A stretch of 39,816 nt of DNA from an uncultured Alphaproteobacteria bacterium (GCA_902586855.1 CACIIZ010000008.1:1-39816); one strand, 5' to 3'. Positions 9,386 to 18,639 are shown, numbered from the stretch's first letter. Notes: generated from the sequence alone by a model not told the origin. Translations and numbers: made by a program.

Positions 9386-10780
9386 ATGAACATGTTTAGA
9401 ATTGAAAATGATAGTTTTGGTGAGATAAAAGTACCTGGTGACAAATATTGGGGGGCGCAAACGCAAAGATCTATAATGAACTTTCCAATTGGCTGGGAGA
9501 AACAGCCGGTTGCCATGATCAAGGCTCTTGGCATAGTAAAAGCGGCGTCAGCAAAAGTAAATATTAGCCAAGGACGTTTAGAAAAAAAATTGGGGAACGC
9601 CATTGTTAAAGCTTCATTACAGGTTGTAAGAGGCGAATTTAATGATCATTTCCCCCTGGTGGTATGGCAAACAGGTTCAGGAACACAATCGAACATGAAT
9701 GCAAATGAAGTCATTGCTAACCGTGCAATAGAAATTTTAGGCGGGCAGATGGGTTCAAAATCGCCCATCCACCCTAATGACCATGTCAACCTTTCCCAGA
9801 GCTCGAATGATACATTCCCAACCGCAATGCATATTGCTACAGCCCAAACTGCAATGGATTTAACACTCCCTGCCCTAGATAAGCTTCTTAGTAATCTACA
9901 ATACAAGGCAAAAATGTTCTCTGATATCATAAAGATTGGACGAACCCACACCCAAGATGCAACTCCTCTAACCCTCGGACAAGAATTTAGCGGCTATGCC
10001 TACCAAGTAGAAAATGGTATAAAGAGAATGCAGAATTCCCTTAAGGACATTTTTTTCCTTGCCCAGGGAGGAACGGCAGTAGGCACAGGTATAAACACAA
10101 AGGCAGGTTTTGCGGACATGGTGGCTGCTGAGATTTCCCAAATAAGCGGTTTACCTTTCCTATCAGCTCCTAATAAATTTGAAGCTTTGGCTACCCATGA
10201 TGCTTTGGTGCACTTTTCAGGAGTTCTAAAAACAATAGCTGCAAGTATTTTTAAAGTAGCAAATGATATAAGATTTCTGGCGTCAGGACCCCGATGTGGT
10301 CTCGGGGAACTCAACCTTCCAGAAAATGAGCCTGGAAGTTCAATAATGCCTGGGAAAGTTAACCCTACTCAAATCGAGGCACTTACAATGGTCTGCGCTC
10401 AGGTTATGGGAAATGACACAGCAGTTGGCATTGCCGGAAGCCAAGGTCATTTTGAATTAAATGTTTACAAACCTATGATTGCCTATAATATCCTCCAATC
10501 CCTACAACTCTTAGCAGATTCCGTAAATAGTTTTACTGATAGATGCTTGAAAGGATTAACACCAAATAAAAATCAGATTTCAAATTTAATGTGGGGTAGT
10601 TTAATGTTGGTTACTGCACTCGCACCTAAAATTGGTTATGATCAGGCAGCTAAAATTGCTAAAGAAGCCCATAAGAATGGAACAACGCTTGAAGAAGAAT
10701 CCATCAAGTCAGGTCTAATAGACAAAAAAACCTTTGCAGAAATAGTGAAGCCAGAAACTATGATAAAGCCGAGTAGCTGA
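9386..10780 (+). CDS. fumC: Class II fumarate hydratase
   Basis: This iron-independent fumarase interconverts fumarate and malate in the TCA cycle. The 464-residue length is normal. The protein has the family signature [11 protein letters not shown], the catalytic-histidine region [16 protein letters not shown], and the substrate loop [13 protein letters not shown]. The start [12 protein letters not shown] matches the usual FRIE opening of class II fumarases. It follows sspB by 30 bp in the same direction and meets the oxidoreductase gene tail to tail, with 34 bp between stops. Confidence 0.97.
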   Translation: MNMFRIENDSFGEIKVPGDKYWGAQTQRSIMNFPIGWEKQPVAMIKALGIVKAASAKVNISQGRLEKKLGNAIVKASLQVVRGEFNDHFPLVVWQTGSGTQSNMNANEVIANRAIEILGGQMGSKSPIHPNDHVNLSQSSNDTFPTAMHIATAQTAMDLTLPALDKLLSNLQYKAKMFSDIIKIGRTHTQDATPLTLGQEFSGYAYQVENGIKRMQNSLKDIFFLAQGGTAVGTGINTKAGFADMVAAEISQISGLPFLSAPNKFEALATHDALVHFSGVLKTIAASIFKVANDIRFLASGPRCGLGELNLPENEPGSSIMPGKVNPTQIEALTMVCAQVMGNDTAVGIAGSQGHFELNVYKPMIAYNILQSLQLLADSVNSFTDRCLKGLTPNKNQISNLMWGSLMLVTALAPKIGYDQAAKIAKEAHKNGTTLEEESIKSGLIDKKTFAEIVKPETMIKPSS

Positions 10781-10814
10781 TAAATTTATATTAAGACCTA
10801 TAATATCTCATCCC

Positions 10815-13800
10815 TCATAAAGCTCCCCACATTTTCTCGTATTTTGAAAATAATTCTGACCTTAAAGTATAAGCTTTAATAATTGTTTTTTCTTTTATAG
10901 GACCAAAACCTCTAACAGTTGAGGGATTCTTAGCTATTTCTGTAAGAACTTCCTGGCTGTTATGATTAAAGTTACTAAAAATAAAAAGTAAATCTTTCTC
11001 ATAATCGTTGATCAGCTTTTTCTCCAATCTTCGCTCTTTTGACATGCCAAACAAGTCAAACTTGGAGTCACGTAAAGGCCTTAGAAAAGTTAAAAGTTTG
11101 AAAAGGATCAGTATCCATTCACCAAAAGCATATTTCTTTGGCCTTCCGTTTTGTTTTATAAAACTCAAAAGTGGGGGAGATAAATGAAACTTTAGCCTCT
11201 TATAACGAGAAAATGTCGTTTTTAAGGAGCTTCTCAAATATCGTAAATGGAGCCTTGCAACTTCATACTCATCTTTACGATATAGAACATTGAAGTACGC
11301 AACCATTACGGCTTTACCTAATTCTTCATCTAAGCTGAAAGCCTTGCTAACTTTTTCTTCATATTTCTTACAAAGCACATTTCCACCATAATCGCGGAGC
11401 CTATTAGACCTGGTCAAAAAATCTCCTCTAGATACAAGGCTTGTAATAGATTTGTCCTCCAAAAATTTATCACTTCGTTCTTTTTCACGATCTGTATGAT
11501 CGGTCAGGAATATGCGTCTTCCAATGTTAAAGGCTCTGATATTTTCGTCTGCGCTTGCCTTATTTTTTCCAAAGGCTACTTCTAATGCTGTGGATTTCAA
11601 TGGGATCAAACTAGCCTGGAAGGCAAAGCCAAGGAGAACAATATTTGAAAAGATAGAATTTCCTAAGTGAGATTTGGAAAGGTTTGTTGAATCTATAAAC
11701 CAGGCACAGTCTCTTTTGGTTTTAGAAATGATGGATAATTTCATAGAGTCAGTATTGAACTTTAGATCTGGGTTCCTTGTAAAATCCGCTGTTATTAATT
11801 CATTCAGATTACAAACCACCCTGGTCCTATCATTTTTTGCCAGATCCAAAGCTTTTTGGGATGCCGTAACGAGCAAATCTCCCCCTAAGATTAGATCAGC
11901 TTGACCATCAGCAACCCTGATAGCAGCAATATCCCCCCTATCTTTGGAAATCTTGCAATGCACATGGACTTCACCTCCTTTTTGCGCCAATCCTGCCATG
12001 TCCATTATGCCAACATATTTATTTTCTGCCTTTGCAGCTAATGCCAGGATTGTCCCCACTGTTACAACGCCAGTCCCACCAATTCCCGTAATAACGATAT
12101 TATAAGGTTCTCCATCAAGATTTACTGGTGAGGGTTCAGGAAGAGACATAAAGTCTTCAGACCCATTTTCTGAAGTACTTAAACTCCCCCCTTCAACTGT
12201 AATAAAACTTGGGCAAAAACCGTTCACACAGGAAAAATCTTTATTACAACTGGACTGATCGATAGACCTTTTTTTTCCAAGGTTGGTTTCGAGAGGTAAA
12301 ATTGCAACACAGTTAGATTGAATGCCACAGTCTCCACATCCCTCACAAACTTCTGGATTAATGAAAAGTCTATCATTAGGTTCAGGTAGGATTCCTCTTT
12401 TTCGCCTTCGTCTCTTCTCTGCAGCACAAGTCTGAATATAAACTATAGCCGTAACCCCTTTAATTTTTTCAAGACGGCTCTGAACTTTTAGTAACTGATC
12501 TCTTGGTTTAATTTCGACTAACTTTTTATAAGCAATCAGATCTAACTCCTCTTTAGGATCATATATACCAATCACTTCCTTGACACCAAATGCTTGTAGT
12601 TCTCTAATTATCCTTAGAGGATCTAATGCTCCATCATTTCTCTGTCCACCAGTCATAGCCACAGCGTCATTAAATAATATCTTATAAGTTATATTCACGT
12701 CAGCAGCTACCGCTGCTCGAATTGCCATCAATCCAGAATGATTATAAGTTCCATCACCTATATTTTGGAAAATATGGGCTCGGTTTGAGAAGGCAGCCTC
12801 TCCTATCCAATTTGCACCTTCTCCTCCCATGTGCGTGTATCCCTCCGTAGCCCTATCCATCCATTGCACCATATAGTGGCACCCTATTCCAGCATAAGCT
12901 CTGGATCCTGACGGTATAATTGTAGAACTATTATGAGGACACCCAGCACAAAAATATGGCTGCCTCGGTTGGTATAAAGAATTCTTTAAAGTATTTCTAG
13001 AAGGATCCAATTCACTCATTTTTTTGGTCATAGAATCAGATCCAATTGAATGCTTTATAAGAGAGGCTATCCCTTTTGCTATCTGTACCGGATTCAATGA
13101 AAATGATGTCTGAAATAGCAATGAGCCATTTTGATCATATTCTCCTATTACCTTGGCATGATTTGTGGTGTTAAATAAAATATTCTTTACCTGTCCTTCC
13201 AACAACTTTCTTTTTTCCTCTATCACCAAGATCACATCTAGCTCTTTTGCCCAGCCTCGCAAATTACTCTCTTCTACGGGCCAAACAACACCAACCTTGT
13301 AACAAGTTATACCTAAAGCCTCACACTTTTTTGCATCCAACCCGAGTAAATCCAAAGCACTTAATAAATCTAACCAATTTTTTCCTGCAGACAGAATTCC
13401 AATTCTAGCACTTTTCTGTTTAAAAAATATTTTATCAATCTTGTTTTCTCTTACAAAAAGCTTGACTGCAGGAACCTTTAGATTATGAAGCCTTTCTTCT
13501 TGTTGCAAAGGGGTGTCGCCCAATCGAATACTTAAGTCCCCAGAAGTTCCCATCCCAAATGCATTATTAATTCTTATTCGTTGGGGACTTTTATCCACAA
13601 TTTCTTTAATTTCAACGGTGTCCTTTATACACTTTAGGCCTGCCCACACGCCCGCATAACGACTTAAAGACCAGCCCAAGATTGCATAATCGATAATTTC
13701 TTGAACACCTGATGGAGAGAAAATAGGTATCATGGCATCGATGAGACCATAATCTGATTGGTGCAGAGTGGTGGAACTCTCCCCAGTATGGTCATCTCCC

Positions 13801-14216
13801 ATGGCCATCACTACTCCACCAATAGGACTAGTTCCAGCTAGATTAGCATGCCTAAGTACATCCCCAGACCTATCAACTCCAGGACCTTTCCCGTACCACA
13901 AACCAAAAACTCCTGCATGGGATCCTTCACCATGCAAATTACTCTGTTGAGTTCCCCATAGCGCTGTTGCTGCCAAATCTTCATTTAATGCTTCTTGGAA
14001 CAGAATGGCATTCTGTCCCAATGTTACCTTAGCTTTTGTAAATTCCTGATCAACCGCACCTAACGGAGACCCTCTGTAGCCAGTTACATAACCGGCAGTA
14101 TCCAAGCCTAGTTGTTTGTCCCGTTGTCTCTGAATGACACAGGCAGTAACAAGAGCTTGGGTTCCGGACAGCAAAGCCTCATCCACGCCATTACTATCTG
14201 ATCTTTTTTCAATCAC
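10815..14216 (-). CDS. Fused indolepyruvate ferredoxin oxidoreductase-type enzyme
   Basis: This is a single-chain (1,133 aa) 2-oxoacid:ferredoxin oxidoreductase of the indolepyruvate type, which oxidatively decarboxylates aryl pyruvates to acyl-CoA. In order: a PFOR-like N-terminal region (GYVTGYRGSPLGAVDQE; GDDHTGESSTTLHQSD), CAGCPHNSS and GIGCHY near residue 422, a TPP site (GDGTYNHSG, ~490), and Cys clusters CEGCGDC...C and CNKDFSC...C (~625-665) for Fe-S centres. A gamma domain starts at ITGIGGTGVVTVGTI (~705), and the C-terminal ~200 residues are the DUF6537-like extension of this long form. Start is GTG: an in-frame TAG lies six codons upstream and no better start codon intervenes. True substrate unknown. 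Confidence 0.9.
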   Translation of the reverse strand: MIEKRSDSNGVDEALLSGTQALVTACVIQRQRDKQLGLDTAGYVTGYRGSPLGAVDQEFTKAKVTLGQNAILFQEALNEDLAATALWGTQQSNLHGEGSHAGVFGLWYGKGPGVDRSGDVLRHANLAGTSPIGGVVMAMGDDHTGESSTTLHQSDYGLIDAMIPIFSPSGVQEIIDYAILGWSLSRYAGVWAGLKCIKDTVEIKEIVDKSPQRIRINNAFGMGTSGDLSIRLGDTPLQQEERLHNLKVPAVKLFVRENKIDKIFFKQKSARIGILSAGKNWLDLLSALDLLGLDAKKCEALGITCYKVGVVWPVEESNLRGWAKELDVILVIEEKRKLLEGQVKNILFNTTNHAKVIGEYDQNGSLLFQTSFSLNPVQIAKGIASLIKHSIGSDSMTKKMSELDPSRNTLKNSLYQPRQPYFCAGCPHNSSTIIPSGSRAYAGIGCHYMVQWMDRATEGYTHMGGEGANWIGEAAFSNRAHIFQNIGDGTYNHSGLMAIRAAVAADVNITYKILFNDAVAMTGGQRNDGALDPLRIIRELQAFGVKEVIGIYDPKEELDLIAYKKLVEIKPRDQLLKVQSRLEKIKGVTAIVYIQTCAAEKRRRRKRGILPEPNDRLFINPEVCEGCGDCGIQSNCVAILPLETNLGKKRSIDQSSCNKDFSCVNGFCPSFITVEGGSLSTSENGSEDFMSLPEPSPVNLDGEPYNIVITGIGGTGVVTVGTILALAAKAENKYVGIMDMAGLAQKGGEVHVHCKISKDRGDIAAIRVADGQADLILGGDLLVTASQKALDLAKNDRTRVVCNLNELITADFTRNPDLKFNTDSMKLSIISKTKRDCAWFIDSTNLSKSHLGNSIFSNIVLLGFAFQASLIPLKSTALEVAFGKNKASADENIRAFNIGRRIFLTDHTDREKERSDKFLEDKSITSLVSRGDFLTRSNRLRDYGGNVLCKKYEEKVSKAFSLDEELGKAVMVAYFNVLYRKDEYEVARLHLRYLRSSLKTTFSRYKRLKFHLSPPLLSFIKQNGRPKKYAFGEWILILFKLLTFLRPLRDSKFDLFGMSKERRLEKKLINDYEKDLLFIFSNFNHNSQEVLTEIAKNPSTVRGFGPIKEKTIIKAYTLRSELFSKYEKMWGAL

Positions 14217-14393
14217 TCGTTTTGTAGCCGTCTACTAAGGTTCAAAATATTAAATCGCAATATAGTTTAATTATCCTAAAAGATACACTATACTTTTTTT
14301 TTTGCGAACATAGTCCAAGTTAATTCTACTGCAATTGTTTTTCTAATAAAGTAATTTTTAATAAGCAACCGTTACTGATGCACGAGATAACAT

Positions 14394-15161
14394 ATGTGGT
14401 CAACCAAATTTCAGGACATGTGGGAAGACCTTGTCGTAGCCGTTTCTCTATTGACCAGAATACCCGTCTCTAAATATCGAAATGCAAAAACACTTCCCAA
14501 CCTGACAAAAGCGCAATGGGCTTTCCCATTAGTTGGAGCTTTTGTGGGTCTCATCACTATTTTCGTCGCAAGCTCATTTCACACCATAGGATTGAATGAT
14601 ACGGCATCGGCTGTGATTGGTATCATGGTCAGCATTTTAATAGTTGGCTCTTTTTATGAATATGGATTAAGCAAATGCTTAGGTGAGCGCTGGGAAGGGC
14701 TAGAAAAGAAACAAAGAATTGAAAAAACAAAATATAGTAGCTTAGATACTTCCAATGTTTTGTGGTTAATTATTTTAACTTTACTTAAAGTCTCCTTGAT
14801 AGAAGATCTTTTAAACATATCTGGTTGCTTTCTTTTTGTAATGGGTTCTTTTGCTTTAGGTCGGACCTCTATGGTAGTAGTCAGAAGAATTTCGTTAGTA
14901 TCCTCTAATGCAGAAGCATCAATATTAGTTGGAAAGGCTTCATTATCCCACACTCTTTTAGCTATATTGCTCGGAGGAATCTGGATAGCCCCCATGGGTA
15001 TCCTATTATGCATCACAGCTATATGTGTTATGCTAATCTCATCTTTTAGTATTCGACTAGTAGCAATCAACCAAACTGGTGGTATTTCTGTAGGAGTGCT
15101 CGCAATATCTGCACAATTTGTAGAAGTATCTACTCTACTCATTATTAATTTGTGGTTTTGA
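14394..15161 (+). CDS. Divergent CobS-like membrane protein (motif lost)
   Basis: The 255-residue protein has the length, membrane layout and several landmarks of CobS, which joins alpha-ribazole to adenosylcobinamide-GDP in B12 synthesis. Landmarks include VAVSLLTRIPV at the start, WAFPLVGAFVGL, and a C-terminal INQTGGISVGVLAISAQ segment where CobS has GQTGDVLGA. The block where CobS carries HxDGLADTxDG and MKDSRIG here reads FYEYGLSKCLGERWEG and TKYSSLDT. The His and the metal-binding Asp residues are therefore absent. The frame is intact and the membrane segments are preserved. It is either a decaying copy or a changed function. No other cobalamin gene lies in the window. It is divergent from the oxidoreductase gene. 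Confidence 0.7.
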   Translation: MWSTKFQDMWEDLVVAVSLLTRIPVSKYRNAKTLPNLTKAQWAFPLVGAFVGLITIFVASSFHTIGLNDTASAVIGIMVSILIVGSFYEYGLSKCLGERWEGLEKKQRIEKTKYSSLDTSNVLWLIILTLLKVSLIEDLLNISGCFLFVMGSFALGRTSMVVVRRISLVSSNAEASILVGKASLSHTLLAILLGGIWIAPMGILLCITAICVMLISSFSIRLVAINQTGGISVGVLAISAQFVEVSTLLIINLWF

Positions 15162-15299
15162 AAAAATTTGTTGTAAAATTTATTTTTTTTTGGCAGGAAA
15201 CAAGGCTTAAAATGTTAAATCAAAAAGAGAGAATATAAATCTTTTTCCTGTCCCAAATCTGAAAATATTTAAAGAGTGCCGTACTTTAATTTATTTTGA

Positions 15300-15932
15300 A
15301 TGAGGAATGCAACCTATGTGTATAATCCCATGAAAAAAGAAAATACAGCAGAAATAGCCTGCAAATGTACTCGATGTAGAATTGTCTTAAATTGTGTCAC
15401 CCCGAGCCTTAGCCTGCTCTGCACATGCGAAGATTGCAGAAATGCTCTAGAATGGGGATTCATTAATGGGGGAGCCGCACCTAATATTATACCTGAACTT
15501 TTCTATGTCCGTTCGGATATTAAAACCTTTCAAGGTCTGGAATTCATGAAACCTATTCAAATCCGCGATAACGCTCGCTCAACCAGAGTTTATTGTATAA
15601 AATGTTTTTCTATATTAGGAGTAGATCATCCAGGATACAAAAATAATGTTTTCATGTTTTTCAAAGGTCATTGCTCAACCACCTGTGATTTATCAATTAA
15701 ACCAAGTGCAGCAATTCATCTAAAAGATTTTCCTGGAGATAGAATCCTTGAACTACCCAAAAACATAAAACAAATTTGGTCATTCACATCTGACGAAGTA
15801 ATTAAGTTTAGGTCTATCCCGAATGTAGCAAAAACTCTTAGAGATCCCATCCAGCCGGCAGAGGGTATTACGTTTCAAGAAATAATACAAAGAATGCCAG
15901 AAATTGAAGTACTCAAACCGGCTACAAAATAA
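15300..15932 (+). CDS. Cys-rich GFA-like / DUF6151-type protein
   Basis: This 210-residue protein has the zinc-binding Cys pattern of the GFA/CENP-V-like fold: CKCTRC (21-26), CTCEDC (41-46) and CIKC (99-102). The layout with a late RDNARSTRVYC segment fits DUF6151 proteins, whose function is unknown to me. Met11 (MKKENTAEIA) is a possible alternative start and would still include all the Cys pairs. No neighbour gives a clue to its role, and it is alone on its strand segment, followed by a 266-bp gap. Confidence 0.6.
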   Translation: MRNATYVYNPMKKENTAEIACKCTRCRIVLNCVTPSLSLLCTCEDCRNALEWGFINGGAAPNIIPELFYVRSDIKTFQGLEFMKPIQIRDNARSTRVYCIKCFSILGVDHPGYKNNVFMFFKGHCSTTCDLSIKPSAAIHLKDFPGDRILELPKNIKQIWSFTSDEVIKFRSIPNVAKTLRDPIQPAEGITFQEIIQRMPEIEVLKPATK

Positions 15933-16198
15933 GCTTATTAAGTTCCCTTTTAGTAAATTTTAAAGAAGACCTCCCCAGAAGAAGGGAAAAATAAAATTTT
16001 AACAGATATAAAACATAGCTTTATTCTTCTTATTTAATTCTGAGAAGACATTGATAGTTAGAAAAAAGCAATTAAATTGCTGATGCAAACTACCATCACC
16101 TTATTCTGATGAAGAAGATTCAAAGACTTTAGTCTTAGTAATGCCCTTTCACATTTTTTTGGGTTGGCTCTGGAGCAGCTCCTAACTATAGTTTACGA

Positions 16199-16624
16199 AT
16201 GGCAATTAAACTTACCGTGAAAGAACTCCAGGATTTGCACTTCACATCAGTCGAGAAGTTCTTCAAATCTTGGGCATCCAAAAGGAAAAACCAGATATTC
16301 CTTAGCGAATTATCCAACAAGACTGGTGACGTCATTAGAGTTGTCCTAAAGTGTTTTGAGGATGGGAGAAATCCTCTTATCGCCAATGGGAGCAAAATTA
16401 GAGACCAAAACAGAAAGTGGCATGAAGCCGATAAGATCATTAAGCGTTGGAATAAAAAATGTCAGTTTGATGTGATTCAGTTCATTCTAAACTATGAGCA
16501 GGAACACGACCATAAGGGATTTCATCAAGTCAACGATCCAATTCTAACCTTAAACGCTTATGCCTCGATTATAGCCTCCTATATCGTCAAAGATTATCTA
16601 GACGAACATATTATTGGTACATAA
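16199..16624 (+). CDS. Hypothetical protein
   Basis: This 141-residue soluble, charged protein has no motif I recognise. Helix-rich segments are visible (TVKELQDLHFTSVEKFFKSW; WHEADKIIKRWNKKC) and the C-terminal part looks amphipathic. The ATG lacks a clear ribosome binding site. It borders a stretch full of decayed genes, so it may be a recently acquired or degenerating gene, but the frame is whole. Confidence 0.45.
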   Translation: MAIKLTVKELQDLHFTSVEKFFKSWASKRKNQIFLSELSNKTGDVIRVVLKCFEDGRNPLIANGSKIRDQNRKWHEADKIIKRWNKKCQFDVIQFILNYEQEHDHKGFHQVNDPILTLNAYASIIASYIVKDYLDEHIIGT

Positions 16625-16708
16625 CTTAAGTCAGTGCTTAGCCAAAGATTCCTATGGAATTTATAGTACAAAATAATACCAAAATATGTTCGCTTCAGGA
16701 GGAAAAAG

Positions 16709-16843
16709 GTGAACCCTAACACAGATTTATTTATTTCTCTCTATTTATTGTCCATTTGAGATTTAGTGAATAAGATAAGATCCCGAGAACCCTGGTTATC
16801 CACCCATCTCTTCCTTAGGAACGTAGCATATATAGCCTTATAA
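16709..16843 (+). pseudogene. Short broken ORF behind a perfect ribosome binding site
   Basis: AGGAGG (16697-16702) sits six bases before a GTG at 16709. The frame encodes MNPNTDLFISLYLLSI and stops at TGA (16757-16759). It then continues open in the same frame for 27 codons to TAA at 16841. It may be the start of a lost gene. No family recognised. Confidence 0.3.
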
Positions 16844-16885
16844 TTAGTAGATAAAGAATAGACATTCGTCTTGCTATTACACAAT

Positions 16886-17153
16886 CTACTCGACTAGAAA
16901 GACGACCTTTTGGGCTTCTAAATCGACACAAGAATCAGTTCTAAGTTTTGCTATCTCCCTATCTTGAATGGCTTGTTGAAACGCCTCCATTGAGGGTGCT
17001 TCTATAACCTGACATATTTTTTTCACTATCCTTCGGATGACCATAGGCTAAGACTTTCATACCATATTGCTATCTCTTGTCTTCTACACTTAAGAAAAGC
17101 TTTTTCCATTTTTTGTAGCCCCCTTTTATTTCAGCATTCATTATGAATTTCAT
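16886..17153 (-). pseudogene. Decayed DUF3764-like gene
   Basis: A good start (ATG at 17153, AAGGAG six bases upstream) opens a frame resembling the small alpha/beta-barrel family DUF3764, with the conserved aromatic opening (YKKWKKLFLS, Trp16). Codon 28 is TAG (17072-17070). The family-like frame resumes (QYGMKVLAYGHPKDSEK), then shifts by one base in a run of seven A (17017-17023 on the plus strand). The new frame continues as CQVIEAPSMEAFQQAIQD to a TAG at 16886. Restored, the product would be about 88 residues, normal for the family. Two separate lesions make a pseudogene likely. The related gene at 17420 lies on the other strand. Confidence 0.6.
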
Positions 17154-17155
17154 TA

Positions 17156-17419
17156 TTATCTCCTTGGATGACTAGTAGTAAACTTCAATTCTATGACCTC
17201 ATCCCACTGTATTTCATGATTTCCTAACGCCTCATGTGTTACCTTACGTAACTTCTGATCTGTCGGCGGGACAATGACTTACGAACGGCATGTCATTTTC
17301 ACAATTGCCCTAACGTAAGGCTTGAGAATTGCAAAAAGTTTTGGTTTATCTAGGGGTATTCTTTGCAAGAAGATTTGCCAAGGTTGAGATATTCGAAATG
17401 AATGAGCAAGGAGAATTTC
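17156..17419 (-). pseudogene. Coding-like remnant upstream of the minus-strand DUF3764 copy
   Basis: One minus-strand frame reads smoothly as LLAHSFRISQPWQIFLQRIP and LDKPKLFAILKPYVRAIVKM, meets TAA (17281-17279), and continues VIVPPTDQKLRKVTHEALGN to a TAA at 17158. That stop sits within the ribosome binding site region of the ATG at 17153, a typical operon junction. The upstream part would run into the oppositely oriented gene at 17420. I do not recognise the family. Probably the broken end of a former gene. Confidence 0.35.
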
Positions 17420-17734
17420 ATGGGAATAATTGTTAAGGGTGAATTTACTATCACTAAAGGGTTCCAAACTTAGAAAGATATGGTTTTCGCCCAGGATCCA
17501 AAATTGAAGGAGCATGGAATACAATTTCTTTTTGCAGGGACTCAGAGAGATGACCCCACAAAACATCACATAGTCATGAAGTTTCCAAACATAGAAGAAG
17601 TCCAGGCTTTCCGTGAAGATAAAGAGCTAACCGAAGCCCGAAGAGAAGCAGGTGCCGTCATAGAGAGCGGTGTGATGACTCCAATTTCAAATGAGTATTT
17701 AACTAATTATCCTCATGCGCATACAAAACTTTGA
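17420..17734 (+). pseudogene. DUF3764-like gene interrupted by an amber codon
   Basis: The natural start is the ATG at 17420, with AAGGAG six bases upstream. The frame reads MGIIVKGEFTITKGFQT, then TAG at 17471-17473 (codon 18), then KDMVFAQDPKLKEHGIQFLF to TGA at 17734. Family members have Trp at this place (F-x-x-W), so one TGG-to-TAG change explains the interruption. The rest is intact, with the family's LFAGTQRDDPTKHHIV block and a REAGAVIESG...ISNEYL end. Restart at the ATG at 17480 would give 84 residues but lacks the first strand and has only a weak binding site. It could be a fresh pseudogene, a read-through gene or a sequencing error. Confidence 0.6.
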
Positions 17735-18383
17735 AGGAATGACAACTAATTTGAATTATAAAATTGCAACTAACGAATTAAATAGCTTTGTTCATACGGT
17801 GGACGATACGTCCTCTTTGTCGATCTTTATGAAGCCAATTTATCCAGCTGTGATATGGAACAGAGCTATTTCAGCAAAAATACAAAGCTGGTTCGATAAA
17901 ATCGATCCAAACCTGATGCCGAATTTTAGAGAGATATTGCACAAGGATGAATTTAAAGTAACAATAGAACAAGTTTTTGAAAAGTCTCTTCTACCCCAAG
18001 AAGAGGAGATCAAATGGCTGATGAAAGATATAATCAATTTGGCAAATGTATTTTCGGACTTAATGAAAGTAAAGTTTGTAAGGTTGCGATTTGATACCGT
18101 ATCAACAAATTCTTGTCGAAAGTTCCATGTTGACGCTGTTACAGGCAGATTGATATGTACCTACCGTGGCACGGGGACTCAATATGGAATTTCTCTAGAT
18201 CATGACGATCCGGAAGAGATTTATGCTACTCCCACAGGTTCACCAATTCTTCTTCGCGGTACACTTTGGTCAGAAAACCCTTGCCTAGGAATACTACACC
18301 GGTCTCCCCCGATTGAGGGGTCAGAGGAAACACGATTTGTTCTCGTTATTGACCCAATAGTTGATCCAGAAAATGAAATATGA
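17715..18383 (+). CDS. DUF1826 family protein
   Basis: This soluble protein (222 aa from the first Met) matches the DUF1826 layout: YPAVIWNRAI near residue 43, RLRFDTVSTNSCRKFHVDAV, LICTYRGTGTQYG, then a C-terminal GILHRSPP...RFVLVIDP. The conserved His of FHVD and of LHRSPP suggest a metal site, but activity is unknown. In other proteobacteria the family is often linked with zinc-homeostasis genes; none are seen here. The start could be Met9 (17739), which would remove the 20-bp overlap with the upstream gene. The stop overlaps the next start (ATGA), so the two are translated together. Confidence 0.75.
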   Translation: MRIQNFEGMTTNLNYKIATNELNSFVHTVDDTSSLSIFMKPIYPAVIWNRAISAKIQSWFDKIDPNLMPNFREILHKDEFKVTIEQVFEKSLLPQEEEIKWLMKDIINLANVFSDLMKVKFVRLRFDTVSTNSCRKFHVDAVTGRLICTYRGTGTQYGISLDHDDPEEIYATPTGSPILLRGTLWSENPCLGILHRSPPIEGSEETRFVLVIDPIVDPENEI

Positions 18384-18631
18384 AAGCTAATCTTGGCCAG
18401 ACAAGTCTGCCTATAAAAAGGAGATCTGGCAGTCCAATGTCTGAGTTTGACAGGTTACCTAAATTTTTACGGGAATGGTTAAATGAGGCTATTCTACCGT
18501 GGTCACCAGTTTCTGTTAGGAGAGTTTGGCTTAAATCACTCAAAAAAGGTTTAAGTAATCAAGATGTCCTTGTATCACTACGAAAATCCGAGCGACAAGC
18601 ACTCAAAAAAGAGAAAAGTAACTATTTTTAA
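18380..18631 (+). CDS. DUF6525 family small basic protein
   Basis: This 83-residue, strongly basic protein has the family landmarks NLGQTSLPIKRRSGSPM, FDRLPKFLREWL and LPWSPVSVRRVW. Alphaproteobacteria carry such proteins; function is unknown to me. Its ATG overlaps the TGA of the DUF1826 gene, so a joint role or at least joint expression is likely. A small hairpin (AAATACTT/AAGTATTT, 18630-18648) sits on the stop codon and may act as a weak terminator. Confidence 0.7.
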   Translation: MKANLGQTSLPIKRRSGSPMSEFDRLPKFLREWLNEAILPWSPVSVRRVWLKSLKKGLSNQDVLVSLRKSERQALKKEKSNYF

Positions 18632-18639
18632 ATACTTTT

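Noticed and set aside
9373-10314. Minus-strand ORFs at 9373-9603, 9646-9951 and 10000-10314
   Set aside because: All are antisense to fumC, whose motifs and length are secure.
14217-14393. Cobalamin riboswitch before the CobS-like gene
   Set aside because: The short AT-rich gap shows no B12-box-like or conserved riboswitch core that I can recognise.
14654-15142. 162-codon minus-strand ORF
   Set aside because: It is antisense to the CobS-like gene, which shows membrane segments and family landmarks on the plus strand.
17279-17569. 96-codon minus-strand ORF as a real gene
   Set aside because: Its upstream half is antisense to the well-supported DUF3764-like gene at 17420. Only the part below 17420 looks coding, and it continues past the stop, so I list it as a remnant.
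16886-17734. Genome-wide recoding of TAG as Trp or another amino acid
   Set aside because: gloA and the hypothetical gene at 19729 end normally at TAG, and the minus-strand copy also has a frameshift, so decay explains the pattern better.
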